A stretch of 64,000 nt of DNA from Vibrio sp. 99-70-13A1 (lineage in GTDB: Bacteria > Pseudomonadota > Gammaproteobacteria > Enterobacterales > Vibrionaceae), in the NCBI RefSeq assembly GCF_013114625.1, contig NZ_VTXD01000003.1, forward strand, positions 186,001 through 250,000, given 5' to 3'. Each line of letters starts with the position of its first letter. Position 1 is the first letter of the stretch. Positions 34,020 to 42,342 of the stretch are shown piece by piece. The notes below the pieces were generated by a model. The model saw nothing but the letters and a program-made list of their open reading frames with translations. It ran no database searches and was not told the DNA's origin. The position numbers were made by a program, and so were the translations under genes.

Positions 34020-35063
34020 TTATCGAAGCAACCATTTTTTTGCAGGTGTTTTTTCAATTCCGACTATTAACAGAAAGCTGATGATTATCGTGGCTGGATA
34101 CACGAGTAGATCTTTAGCGACACCTTGTATCTCTAATGCTCCTGCAACATTGAACATGAGAATAACCACCAGTAAGTGGCTCACGTAAATACCAAGCATT
34201 CGGCTTGAAATAGAGCTCACCCATGCAGATTGTCCGAAGTTAGGGTTAGCAAGTAACCACATAAAAATACCAGTCCCCCATAAAGCCGTTCCGAATAAGA
34301 AGTCATGCATATTGAATGGGCTTTCTACGTAAGTCAGAGCATAAGCTTCGGCAAAGTGGATAGCCATTCCAATGAGTGCCATCAGAATTGCCTGGCGAGA
34401 CGATAAACTCCAATTATTCTTTCTTGCGTTAAATCCAATCACCACCATTAATGTGCTAAAAAATGGACCGTTACGAGTAAAGAAAGGTGATGGGAACTCA
34501 GTGATATTGACGTAGCTTCCTGCTAGTACACCATAAAGGTAGAGCCCTATAGCGATAGGAAGTACATACTTATTTAACTTCATGTCCAATAAAATCGTGA
34601 TGACAAGTACGGCGCAAATTAAAGCAGGTAAGAACCATAAATGAACCAAGCCGCCTTCCATCAGTGAATTGATAGGGTTTGACATTAAATAGCCCCAATA
34701 CCCTTCACGTTCGCCTAGGTAACCATGCTCCATAACATTGTGAATGTTGAATGGCGTCGCTAAACAAATGACGCTCCAGACCAACCAGGCTTTAAGTAAT
34801 GGCTTGGAGTAAGCGGTGAGAGTTTGCCAAGGTGATTGGGTGAGCTTTGGCTGAATTAAATAACCGGCAATTAAGAAGAATAAAGGTACCGCAAATCGCG
34901 ATGCTTGGTTGAGTACGTAACCAACCCAAGGCACATCATCTACTTGCCAATAGGTCAAAGCCATTTGGCAATGTAAGCCAATAATGGCGAGTATTGCGAT
35001 TACGCGTCCAAATTCAAGGCTCGCAATTTTCTGACGAGCAGGTGATGGGGAAGATACTGACAT
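34020..35063 (-). CDS. Acyltransferase_3 family membrane protein
   Basis: A 347-residue protein with about ten spans of the Acyltransferase_3 family (OatA/WecH type). The catalytic-type histidine is in AIIGLHCQMAL (about residue 30), and FAVPLFFLIAGYLI and HLWFLPALI are family blocks. Such proteins O-acylate sugars of surface polymers; the acceptor is unknown. The start at 35063 (MSVSSPSPARQ) has GAGAAA before it; the longer frame would need a TTG seven codons upstream. Confidence 0.82.
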   Translation of the reverse strand: MSVSSPSPARQKIASLEFGRVIAILAIIGLHCQMALTYWQVDDVPWVGYVLNQASRFAVPLFFLIAGYLIQPKLTQSPWQTLTAYSKPLLKAWLVWSVICLATPFNIHNVMEHGYLGEREGYWGYLMSNPINSLMEGGLVHLWFLPALICAVLVITILLDMKLNKYVLPIAIGLYLYGVLAGSYVNITEFPSPFFTRNGPFFSTLMVVIGFNARKNNWSLSSRQAILMALIGMAIHFAEAYALTYVESPFNMHDFLFGTALWGTGIFMWLLANPNFGQSAWVSSISSRMLGIYVSHLLVVILMFNVAGALEIQGVAKDLLVYPATIIISFLLIVGIEKTPAKKWLLR

Positions 35064-35235
35064 AATTTTTCTCAATATAAACAAGGCGGAAATTCCCCTT
35101 GCGAATCAGTTGTTCATCGGGAAATAAAGCTAAAGTACGAGTTAAAAAGTTATCAGTATTTCCTCTTTGGTTGTTGGTCTAAATCATGGTTTTGGCTGGT
35201 GGCTGTGCGATATCACTCCCAATTTAAAAATGAGA

Positions 35236-36192
35236 TCAAATCAAATTAGCCGCAGACAAAATAAAGATACCCAAAGTACAGGTGATGAGAGATACCGAGG
35301 TGGTGAGTGCAATAATATTAGCTGCGAGGGTCGAATTTCCGCCCATGGCTCTTGCCATTACATAGCTTGCCGCCGCTGTTGGAGCTGCGCTCATCAAGAA
35401 GATGAGACCTAGATCTAACCCTTTAAACCCAAAAGCCAAAGCACCAAGGGTAATCGCTAATGGAGACAGGACCAGTTTGTAGCCAGTGGCAAACCAAGTT
35501 GGTCCTTTATCGTGTTTGAGTGAGCGAATATCCAGTGAGCCACCCGTACACAAAAGAGCAAGAGGTAAGGTCATATTGGCAAAGTACTGACCCGCGTCAG
35601 CAACCATTTTAGGGACGGGAATCGATAACGAATAAAATAAAACTCCACAGGCTATCGAGATAATTAAAGGATTGCGTGTGAGTGTTTTGACGATCAGCTG
35701 GATGGCTTTTCCGCCAGACTCTTCGCCCTTAGGTGTTAAGGCTATGACGGCTTGAATATTGTAAAGTACCGTTGTTGAAGCCACGTAAATCGCAGCAAGG
35801 GCAACGCCTTCATTCCCATAAATGTTCGCAACATAAGCAAGGGCAATAATGGCGGTGTTTGCTCTGAATCCACCCTGAATAATCACCCCTCTATCTTTAG
35901 GATCTTTTATTGCCAGTTTGGTCGTAAATATGGTGAATAGGAAAAAGAGAAAGTTAGCGACTAATCCGTAAATAACCAGTTTCGCGCTTGCTGAAAAGTC
36001 ATGATTAGATTGAACAATACTGAGGAACAACATAGCAGGTAAAGTGACTTGGAAGACCACTTTAGAGGCGACATCGATAAAATTTTCATTAATCAAACCG
36101 ATTCGTTTTAGCAAGACTCCCAAAACGAGCATCAAGCAGATAGGACCTGTTATAGAGGCTGAAAAAGCAAACTGCTCCCAGAGAGATGTCAT
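35236..36192 (-). CDS. AEC family transporter
   Basis: A 318-residue membrane protein with about ten spans in two halves, matching the auxin efflux carrier (AEC) family: VVFQVTLPAMLFLSIVQ, GGFRANTAIIALAYVANIYGNEGVALAA and LPLALLCTGGSLDI. Bacterial members export or import small organic acids such as malonate or malate; substrate not predictable. It is divergent from the TetR regulator at 36463, which is a plausible controller by position. Confidence 0.87.
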   Translation of the reverse strand: MTSLWEQFAFSASITGPICLMLVLGVLLKRIGLINENFIDVASKVVFQVTLPAMLFLSIVQSNHDFSASAKLVIYGLVANFLFFLFTIFTTKLAIKDPKDRGVIIQGGFRANTAIIALAYVANIYGNEGVALAAIYVASTTVLYNIQAVIALTPKGEESGGKAIQLIVKTLTRNPLIISIACGVLFYSLSIPVPKMVADAGQYFANMTLPLALLCTGGSLDIRSLKHDKGPTWFATGYKLVLSPLAITLGALAFGFKGLDLGLIFLMSAAPTAAASYVMARAMGGNSTLAANIIALTTSVSLITCTLGIFILSAANLI

Positions 36193-36230
36193 GAATGTTC
36201 CTTATAAATGAATTGATGGCTAACTTAAAT

Positions 36231-36250
36231 CCAATCCAATCCAATCCAAT
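36231..36250. repeat. Tandem pentamer repeat, CCAAT x 4
   Basis: Four exact copies in the region between the divergent AEC transporter and TetR genes, 38 bases upstream of the transporter start. Confidence 0.85.
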
Positions 36251-36462
36251 GGGTTATGCCGCTTAATGCTTAAGTTATAGTGCCAAGGGCAAGACTTACT
36301 GCTCAATGTTTGTATGAATACTGTCGCATTTTTCCACAATTTAGGCTTTCAACAAAGTAATTTGGGCATTGAGATAAAGAAAATTTGCAAAAAAGTACGA
36401 ACGTGCTAAAAATAACATCATTAAGAATGAAGTGACCGTGAAAGTGATAATTTTGGTGAATA

Positions 36463-37050
36463 ATGAGCAAGGGTAAAATAACCAAAGAGTACATTTTGAG
36501 CTGTGCATTTGAGCTTGCTAGTGAGAATGGTTTAGAAAGCTTAACCATTGGTGAGCTGGCAAAAAAATGTGGCATGTCGAAAAGTGGTCTTTTTGCGCAC
36601 TTTAACTCAAAAGAAAACTTACAAGTGTCGGTTTTAGAATACTCGAACACCATTTTTACTCAGCGTGTTATTGCTCCTGCTCGAGAGTTAGGCGATGCAG
36701 ACATTGAAGCGAAATTAAAGCAGTTATTGGAAAACTGGTTAGGATGGAATCATTCATTCCAAGGTAGTTGCATGTTTATTGACGCTTGGAAAGATGCTTC
36801 CAGTGAAAGCTCTCCGATTCAAAAGGCGTTGCAAGACACCATTGCTGTTTGGATTAAGTATTTAACGATTCAAATCTCTAAGGCAATCGAAAGTAAACAG
36901 TTTCGAGCGGACTTAGATGCGAAACAAGCCACATTTGAACTCTATGGTTTGTATTTGAGTGCAAATTTATTTTATTCGCTGCAAGGTCAACAGGCGAGTC
37001 ATCGCCACTTTTGGCAAGGTGTTGAACGCCTTGTCACAAGCTGGAAATAA
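36463..37050 (+). CDS. TetR family transcriptional regulator
   Basis: A 195-residue regulator with the TetR helix-turn-helix at about 8-55 (ILSCAFELASENGLESLTIGELAKKCGMSKSGLFAHFNSKENL region) and a helical ligand-binding C-terminus with WLGWNHSFQGSCMFIDAW. The ligand and targets are unknown. Candidate targets are the divergent AEC transporter and the downstream hydrolase. An intrinsic terminator follows the stop, so it is transcribed alone. Confidence 0.9.
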   Translation: MSKGKITKEYILSCAFELASENGLESLTIGELAKKCGMSKSGLFAHFNSKENLQVSVLEYSNTIFTQRVIAPARELGDADIEAKLKQLLENWLGWNHSFQGSCMFIDAWKDASSESSPIQKALQDTIAVWIKYLTIQISKAIESKQFRADLDAKQATFELYGLYLSANLFYSLQGQQASHRHFWQGVERLVTSWK

Positions 37051-37064
37051 ATAGGACAAACATT

Positions 37065-37090
37065 AAAGGAGGAATATAGCCTCCTTTTTT
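37065..37090 (+). terminator. Terminator of the TetR gene
   Basis: AAAGGAGG pairs with CCTCCTTT (stem 37065-37087) followed by T-run. Confidence 0.75.
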
Positions 37091-37145
37091 AGACTAATAA
37101 AAAGCACGGTCGTTCGTTTTGGGCGGTTGGCATAAGGACAGAGTC

Positions 37146-37994
37146 ATGAGTGAAAAAATCTATTTTAATACTTCGAATAAATTTAGCTTTAAACGAAGCT
37201 TGATAGGCGCGACAACGAACCTGCATTATATTTTGGCACCGTCTCATGCAAAAAAAACGGCTCGAAAGTTGTTGCTGACGCCTGTGCGAACAGAGGCAAA
37301 AAACGCAGAACCAGAAGGTTTAATCAAAGCTGAAGTGGTTGGGCGTGATGGAGTTTTAAAAACGTATTCGCTTGGCTCTGGACCTGCTTGGGTATTGACT
37401 CACGGGTGGTCAGGTACTGCTAGCCAGTTTTACCCTTTGATGGAACATATTGCTAAGCAGGGTTTCACAGCTTTGGCTTATGATCATCCAGCACATGGTG
37501 GAAGCGAAGGTGTTCATGGTCATATACCTGCATTTGTGAATGGCTTAGAAGCTATCTTAGACTCGGCTGATGAAGTTGTAGGGCTAGTTGGGCATAGTAT
37601 GGGAACGGCTTCAGCATTGGAGTGCAAACACGCAAAGCTTGAGAATAAACCGCTACTACTGATTGCTCCTGTATTGGACTATTTGGATAACCTGTTTGGC
37701 AGCGTTGCGCGTTCTGGCTATTCAATGAAACTATTTGAAGCGGTTGTAGGGGAAGTTGAAGAGCAGTTTAACTACCCAATTCAATCTGTCGATCCATATG
37801 GGAAGTTAGCGTTACGATCTTCTCGTACCATCATCGTTCATGACGAAAAAGATAAGTTTACGAAGTTTAGTGTGTCACAACGTGCTGCGAATGAAATGGC
37901 TCAGGTCAATTTGGTTGCGACTCAAGGTCAAGGTCATGGGCGGGTAATGAAATGTCAGGAAGTGTTCGAGAGTTTCGATAATCTGATTAAATAA
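37146..37994 (+). CDS. Alpha/beta hydrolase
   Basis: A 282-residue serine hydrolase. The nucleophile is in VGHSMGTAS, the oxyanion segment is THGWSG, the acid is in VHDEKDKF and the histidine in GQGHGRV, giving a complete triad. The substrate is unknown. The start at 37146 (MSEKIYF) follows AAGGACAGAG; the longer frame begins at TTG. It lies just behind a TetR regulator, which may control it. Confidence 0.85.
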   Translation: MSEKIYFNTSNKFSFKRSLIGATTNLHYILAPSHAKKTARKLLLTPVRTEAKNAEPEGLIKAEVVGRDGVLKTYSLGSGPAWVLTHGWSGTASQFYPLMEHIAKQGFTALAYDHPAHGGSEGVHGHIPAFVNGLEAILDSADEVVGLVGHSMGTASALECKHAKLENKPLLLIAPVLDYLDNLFGSVARSGYSMKLFEAVVGEVEEQFNYPIQSVDPYGKLALRSSRTIIVHDEKDKFTKFSVSQRAANEMAQVNLVATQGQGHGRVMKCQEVFESFDNLIK

Positions 37995-38030
37995 GTTGTA
38001 CCTATTCCCTCTATTCTTATCTGCTCATTT

Positions 38031-38055
38031 GCAAGGCAAGGCAAGGCAAGGCAAG
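38031..38055. repeat. Tandem pentamer repeat, GCAAG x 5
   Basis: Five exact copies, then a partial unit, 37 bases past the hydrolase stop. Confidence 0.9.
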
Positions 38056-38114
38056 GCAGCGTATAAAGTAGATTGGGAAATGGGCTTTGCAGGAATGTCG
38101 CTAAGGGATTGAAG

Positions 38115-38140
38115 CGAATGGCATGAGATTATGCCATTCG
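38115..38140. terminator. Hairpin between convergent genes
   Basis: Ten-base perfect stem CGAATGGCAT / ATGCCATTCG with GAGATT loop between the hydrolase and the unknown minus-strand gene. No T-run follows, so terminator function is uncertain. Confidence 0.5.
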
Positions 38141-38154
38141 TATATTGAGTAATT

Positions 38155-38766
38155 TTATTTAGCTACGTTTTTGCTGAGATCGAAGCGCACAAAATTATCG
38201 TCTTCATATTTCACTTCATATGAAAAACGATTAAACATAAAGACGGAATTGAATACCTTGGTACGATCATACTTAGACAATTTGCCTAAAAAACTGATTG
38301 TTGATTCAAGGTGACCTTCAGGAGAGAAGTGGCGATTCAAATCATCAGCCAAAACACAAATGAAGTCTTTGCCTCCTTTGTAATCTAAATCCACCTCGTT
38401 AGGTGAAGATAGCATTACTGTGCTGTTCAGCTCTCTTTCTATAGAACGAACCAGCAATAAATACTCTTCTAAATCTGCGGCTTTCACTTCACTATGAAAG
38501 TTGATCACCTCTAAAAAAAGCACTTCTAAATTCACTTTTTGATTATTGGTCGCACTTAATAGTGATTTCAATTTTTTCTTTAAAAGTTTGTATTTAGATG
38601 TGGTTGACTGTTTTTTTAACCAAAGCTTTAAAAGCAGGTTTTTGTCATTGAGAGGAAGTGGCGATTTTTTTTCTAGCTGCTTGAATTCAAGGTGCAACAA
38701 TGCACTTAGAGATAGCTCTCTAAGTAGAAGGTGCGCTTGTTCTTCTTTAGATAATAGTGATTTCAA
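38155..38766 (-). CDS. Hypothetical protein with TTG start directly behind tRNA-Leu
   Basis: A 203-residue soluble protein, unrecognised, very rich in Leu and Lys in its first 75 residues (LLLKLWLKKQ, KYKLLKKKLKSLL), which look helical or coiled, followed by a beta-rich C-terminus (VFMFNRFSYEVKYEDDNFVRFDL). The only usable start is TTG at 38766, 15 bases after the tRNA CCA end, and the ribosome site is weak. The gene may be read through from the secG/tRNA transcript. An N-terminally damaged gene is an alternative. Confidence 0.5.
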   Translation of the reverse strand: MKSLLSKEEQAHLLLRELSLSALLHLEFKQLEKKSPLPLNDKNLLLKLWLKKQSTTSKYKLLKKKLKSLLSATNNQKVNLEVLFLEVINFHSEVKAADLEEYLLLVRSIERELNSTVMLSSPNEVDLDYKGGKDFICVLADDLNRHFSPEGHLESTISFLGKLSKYDRTKVFNSVFMFNRFSYEVKYEDDNFVRFDLSKNVAK

Positions 38767-38781
38767 ATCTTTATTTATTCA

Positions 38782-38866
38782 TGGTGCCGAGAGAGGGACT
38801 CGAACCCTCACACCCAAAGGCACTAGCACCTCATGCTAGCGTGTCTACCAATTTCACCATCTCGGC
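38782..38866 (-). tRNA. leuU: tRNA-Leu (anticodon GAG)
   Basis: An 85-base tRNA including an encoded CCA. Acceptor arms GCCGAGA and TCTCGGC pair; the anticodon stem CTAGC/GCTAG holds loop ATGAGGT with anticodon GAG; the T-arm has GGTTCGAGTCC. The long variable arm fits leucine. Eight bases separate it from the secG-like gene upstream, the arrangement secG-leuU also seen in E. coli. Confidence 0.95.
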
Positions 38867-38874
38867 AATCAATG

Positions 38875-39180
38875 TTATTGAGGAATGTCGAACTCTGAAC
38901 GCTCAGCAGGAGCTTGAACTGAAGCCGGGCTTTCTTCTTGAATCGTTGGTGAGCTCATAGATATGTTAGTCAGTACGATGCTGCAACCAAAGAATAGAAC
39001 AGCAGAAGCCGTTGTTAGTTTATTCAAACGGGTATCAGATTCTGAAGAGTTAGAAGCTGCGCTTGGCGTGCCAGTATTGAAGGCTGTCCCCATATTTACG
39101 CCTTTGCCTTTTTGCAAAAGAATTAATGCAATAGTAGCAACTGCAGATACAAGGCAGATTGTTGTGATAATAGTTTCCAT
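38875..39180 (-). CDS. secG: SecG-like preprotein translocase subunit, divergent
   Basis: A 101-residue membrane protein with two helices (about 3-22 and 56-76). Between them is the SecG motif LLQKGKGVNMGTAF, corresponding to LxQxGKGAxMGxSF in usual SecG, and the tail ends FDIPQ, like the SDIPN end of E. coli SecG. It should assist SecYE in protein export. Several normally strict positions differ. The start at 39180 is used; the frame upstream has no SecG character. tRNA-Leu(GAG) follows as in E. coli, but glmM and rimP-nusA-infB are absent, so this may be a second copy. Confidence 0.75.
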   Translation of the reverse strand: METIITTICLVSAVATIALILLQKGKGVNMGTAFNTGTPSAASNSSESDTRLNKLTTASAVLFFGCSIVLTNISMSSPTIQEESPASVQAPAERSEFDIPQ

Positions 39181-39625
39181 AACGCTTTTAATACCCAAGT
39201 TAAACGACCGTTGATGATAACTAAGAACGCCTAATTTGTATAGAAACAAGCTTTAATGAGAACCTGAGTGGTTAAAAAATGCTCACATATTGCGCGGGTA
39301 AATATTTGCAGCGTTTTCATGCGTTATGTTCAACTGATTACGCGACTCTGATCGATATGATTCTAGAATATATTCGCTCTGCAAACATGTTCGATTCTAC
39401 ACAATCTTCGCAACTCCCCAGTATCCGCAACTCACTAATATTGGCAATGATCAACATTAAGTACTTTAAGCTACAGACTTGGTGGTTGTGTCACTATTCA
39501 TAAGACTTGGCTCATCTTTATTTTCTTCCTACATGATTAAAACTAAATCAACTGAAGCCTATTCATTATGGCTGAATTTATGAGCGCGCATTTGACTTGC
39601 GGCTAACTTCTAACTGGGAATAGAA
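39181..39625. other. Gene-free interval between divergent secG and PLD genes
   Basis: 445 bases. I see no remnant of glmM, which normally precedes secG, and no clear repeat or hairpin. Promoters for both divergent genes must lie here. Confidence 0.5.
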
Positions 39626-40990
39626 ATGGATAATGTTATCGACCTTATATTTGATGGTCCCCATTTAAACGGGGGGCAGCAAGATTTTACGTTTTATGCA
39701 GAGGGTGGAAGTCCCGTTATCGTCAATCGTATTGTTGATTTTTTAGACACTAATCGAGCGAAACTAGCTGAGATCAATCTAAGCCTTTATTTATGTAACA
39801 ACTTGGCTTTAGTTGACCAACTTAGGCAGTTGGCTGTGCTAGGGGTTGAAATAAATATCTATTCGATACCACTGGAAGGCTATGACGGTAAAGTGGCAAA
39901 TAATGGTATTTTCCCAAGTTACTTTAATCATTCAGTACTGAATAATACTAAAAGCGGTGTTAATAAAAGCAGTAAGAAAGACATCGCAGAGCGAGTATAT
40001 GATTACTTGAAGCATTCTGAGACGATGAATCTATTCATTTATGATCATATCTACTTGCGTTCTAAATCGGTCAAACCGTTTTCTCGTGGCACTGTGCCGT
40101 ATAGCTTACACATCAAAAACCTTTATATAAAAATGAAAGATGGGAGTAGTTACACGGTTATTACTTCATCGAACTTAGCAGTGAGAGATCTACGGAAAGA
40201 AGAGATGTGTATCGTATTGCAGAACTCGCAAGAGTCTGGTGATAAAGCGGCTGAGTTTTATAGGCAGTTAACAATAAATAGTACTGATTATCGATTACTT
40301 AATACTAATGACGCGCACTCAAGTAATCCGCTAAACTTTCAAGAAGACACTGATAAGATTACTCCTCGGCATGGCGTTGATAATGTGTATTTTACCGGCA
40401 GTTTCTTATCCAAATCTAATGCTAACGTTGAAGCTAAATTGTCCGAACTCATCTCGAAAGCTCAAAAAAGAGTGATGATTTGTGGTCAGCATATAAGTAA
40501 TTGTGCGTTGCTGCCGACCAAAGTGGGGGAGCAAGAGAAAGAAAAAAAGAAAGTGGAAGTGTCAGTATTATCCCAAACCTACACAGATAATACATATGAT
40601 GCGGAATCTAAAACGGTCAATATTGACGGAAGAAGAGTGAAGTCTCGAACCCCACAAAATTCAGCAGGTTTTCGTCGGTACATTAATCAGCTGAAAAATA
40701 TCCCTCAGGCAAAGTGTTACTTTAATGATTCGATTCACTTGAAGTTTATTGTGATTGACGATCATGTTGTCGTTTCTTCTGGAAACTTTACCGATACTCA
40801 ATTTATCTATAAAGATGTATCGATAAGCCAATTTTCAAAGATGCCCAATGCCTCTTATCAAGGCACATTTTCAGAGGTTAATGCCTACTACATAGGATTA
40901 AATCAACCTAAATTAGCCCAACAGCTTTCAAACCACTTTCTGACCCTTGTTCGCTTACCGACAACAGTCACAGCATTTGAGAATCATTGA
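39626..40990 (+). CDS. Phospholipase D-superfamily protein, candidate restriction nuclease
   Basis: A 454-residue soluble protein with two HKD-type motifs in one chain: HIKNLYIKMKDG...TSSN at about 168-190 and HLKFIVIDDHVVVSSGN at about 369-385. No signal peptide or membrane span is visible, which disfavours a phospholipid synthase. It lies 95 bases upstream of a cytosine methyltransferase on the same strand, the layout of a type II restriction-modification pair; some known restriction enzymes (NgoFVII and BfiI types) use this fold. The nuclease role is inferred. Confidence 0.65.
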   Translation: MDNVIDLIFDGPHLNGGQQDFTFYAEGGSPVIVNRIVDFLDTNRAKLAEINLSLYLCNNLALVDQLRQLAVLGVEINIYSIPLEGYDGKVANNGIFPSYFNHSVLNNTKSGVNKSSKKDIAERVYDYLKHSETMNLFIYDHIYLRSKSVKPFSRGTVPYSLHIKNLYIKMKDGSSYTVITSSNLAVRDLRKEEMCIVLQNSQESGDKAAEFYRQLTINSTDYRLLNTNDAHSSNPLNFQEDTDKITPRHGVDNVYFTGSFLSKSNANVEAKLSELISKAQKRVMICGQHISNCALLPTKVGEQEKEKKKVEVSVLSQTYTDNTYDAESKTVNIDGRRVKSRTPQNSAGFRRYINQLKNIPQAKCYFNDSIHLKFIVIDDHVVVSSGNFTDTQFIYKDVSISQFSKMPNASYQGTFSEVNAYYIGLNQPKLAQQLSNHFLTLVRLPTTVTAFENH

Positions 40991-41024
40991 ACTAACTGAC
41001 TGGTTTACTTAACGAAAAAAAGCA

Positions 41025-41054
41025 CTGACCTTATGTACAGCTCTTTGCTATAAT
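41025..41054 (+). promoter_or_regulatory. Promoter of the cytosine methyltransferase gene
   Basis: CTGACC (41025-41030), 18-base spacer, and extended -10 TGCTATAAT ending at 41054, with a GC-rich discriminator, 31 bases before the ATG. The methyltransferase can thus be expressed apart from the upstream gene, as is common in restriction-modification systems. Confidence 0.65.
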
Positions 41055-41085
41055 CGGCGCCAAATTTAAGGGTAAGTTTAAAGTT

Positions 41086-42093
41086 ATGACAGATAGAATT
41101 GTTTCATTTTTTGCCGGCGCTGGCGGGTTAGATCTAGGTTTCGAACAAGCAGGCTTCAATGTAGTTTGGGCAAACGAATACGATAAGGATATCTGGGCGA
41201 CATACAAAAAGAACCACCCACATACAACTTTAGATCAGCGAAGCATCACTGCTATCGAAGCGGATGAAGTTCCTGAATGCGATGGAATTATTGGTGGTCC
41301 ACCTTGCCAAAGCTGGAGTGAAGCAGGCGCGCAGCGTGGTATCGAAGATAAGCGTGGGCAACTGTTCTTTGATTTTATTCGTATTCTAGAAGCGAAAAAA
41401 CCAAAATTTTTCTTAGCAGAAAATGTGAGCGGAATGCAGCATTCTCGCCATGCGGATGCTTTGGATAACATCAAGAAAATGTTTAAAGAAGCGGGCTACG
41501 ATCTGTTCTACCAAATGATGAACGCGGTTGATCACGGTGCTGCTCAAGACCGTAAGCGCGTTATTTTTGTTGGGTTTAGAAGTGACCTAGAAATTGATTA
41601 TACGTTCCCAGATCCAATTGAAAAAGAAGATCGTAAAGCGTTAAAACATATTTTGAAGGATCTGGATGGCACGGCGGTACCTGCTCTTGATAAGCAAAGA
41701 CCAAACCCTGACGTTAAGTTTTTAAACCATGAATATATGATTGGTGGGTTTTCGACCATGTTCATGTCTAGAAATAGAGTAAGAACTTGGGATGAGCCTT
41801 CATTTACTATTCAGGCTGGTGGTCGGCATGCTCCGATTCATCCGAGCGCACCGAAAATGGAAAAGGTTGAAACTGATAAATTCAAATTTGTTGAAGGGCA
41901 TGAATACCGACGTTTAAGCGTACGTGAATGTGCTCGAATCCAAGGTTTCCCTGATGAATTTGAGTTTGTTTATAAGAATGTAGCAGCAGGTTATAAGATG
42001 ATTGGTAATGCTGTGGCTGTGCCTTTCGCTCAGGCAGTTGCATTGAGTATCAAAGAACATTTAGAGCAAGCTAAATCAAAACAAGCCGCTTAA
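41086..42093 (+). CDS. DNA (cytosine-5) methyltransferase, HaeIII-like
   Basis: A 335-residue m5C methyltransferase with all key motifs: SFFAGAGGLDLGF (I), GGPPCQSWSEAG with catalytic Cys (IV), AENVSGM (VI), QDRKRVIFVGF (VIII), RRLSVRECARIQGFPD (IX) and GYKMIGNAV (X). The target-recognition segment (NHEYMIGGFSTMFMSRNRVR...FTIQAGGRHAPIHP) closely follows that of M.HaeIII, so GGCC is the predicted target. It is paired with the upstream PLD-type gene and has its own promoter. Confidence 0.92.
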   Translation: MTDRIVSFFAGAGGLDLGFEQAGFNVVWANEYDKDIWATYKKNHPHTTLDQRSITAIEADEVPECDGIIGGPPCQSWSEAGAQRGIEDKRGQLFFDFIRILEAKKPKFFLAENVSGMQHSRHADALDNIKKMFKEAGYDLFYQMMNAVDHGAAQDRKRVIFVGFRSDLEIDYTFPDPIEKEDRKALKHILKDLDGTAVPALDKQRPNPDVKFLNHEYMIGGFSTMFMSRNRVRTWDEPSFTIQAGGRHAPIHPSAPKMEKVETDKFKFVEGHEYRRLSVRECARIQGFPDEFEFVYKNVAAGYKMIGNAVAVPFAQAVALSIKEHLEQAKSKQAA

Positions 42094-42192
42094 TTCTTTG
42101 TAAAGACTCTTCTGAGAAAGGTATAAGACGTACCGTTAACAAAATAGAAGTGTCATTAGTAAAAACACATGGCTAACTGGCTTTGAGTTGAG

Positions 42193-42241
42193 AAAAAAGG
42201 TCAAGAAGATTAATGGTTGTTAAGCTTACTTGACCTTTTTT
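42193..42241. terminator. Bidirectional terminator
   Basis: GGTCAAG (42199-42205) pairs with CTTGACC (42229-42235), with A6 before and T6 after. It separates the convergent methyltransferase and chitinase genes. Confidence 0.75.
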
Positions 42242-42342
42242 ATGCCAGATTTTTACGAGTTACTCACTTCAATAAGATCCTCGTAAACCTGTTAGTGAAT
42301 GATTAACGATTAGGTTAACCACTCATTATTAGCAGTGAACGA

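Noticed and set aside
38782-38866. Integration site with a duplicated tRNA 3' end
   Set aside because: I found no second copy of the tRNA end and no integrase gene in the window.
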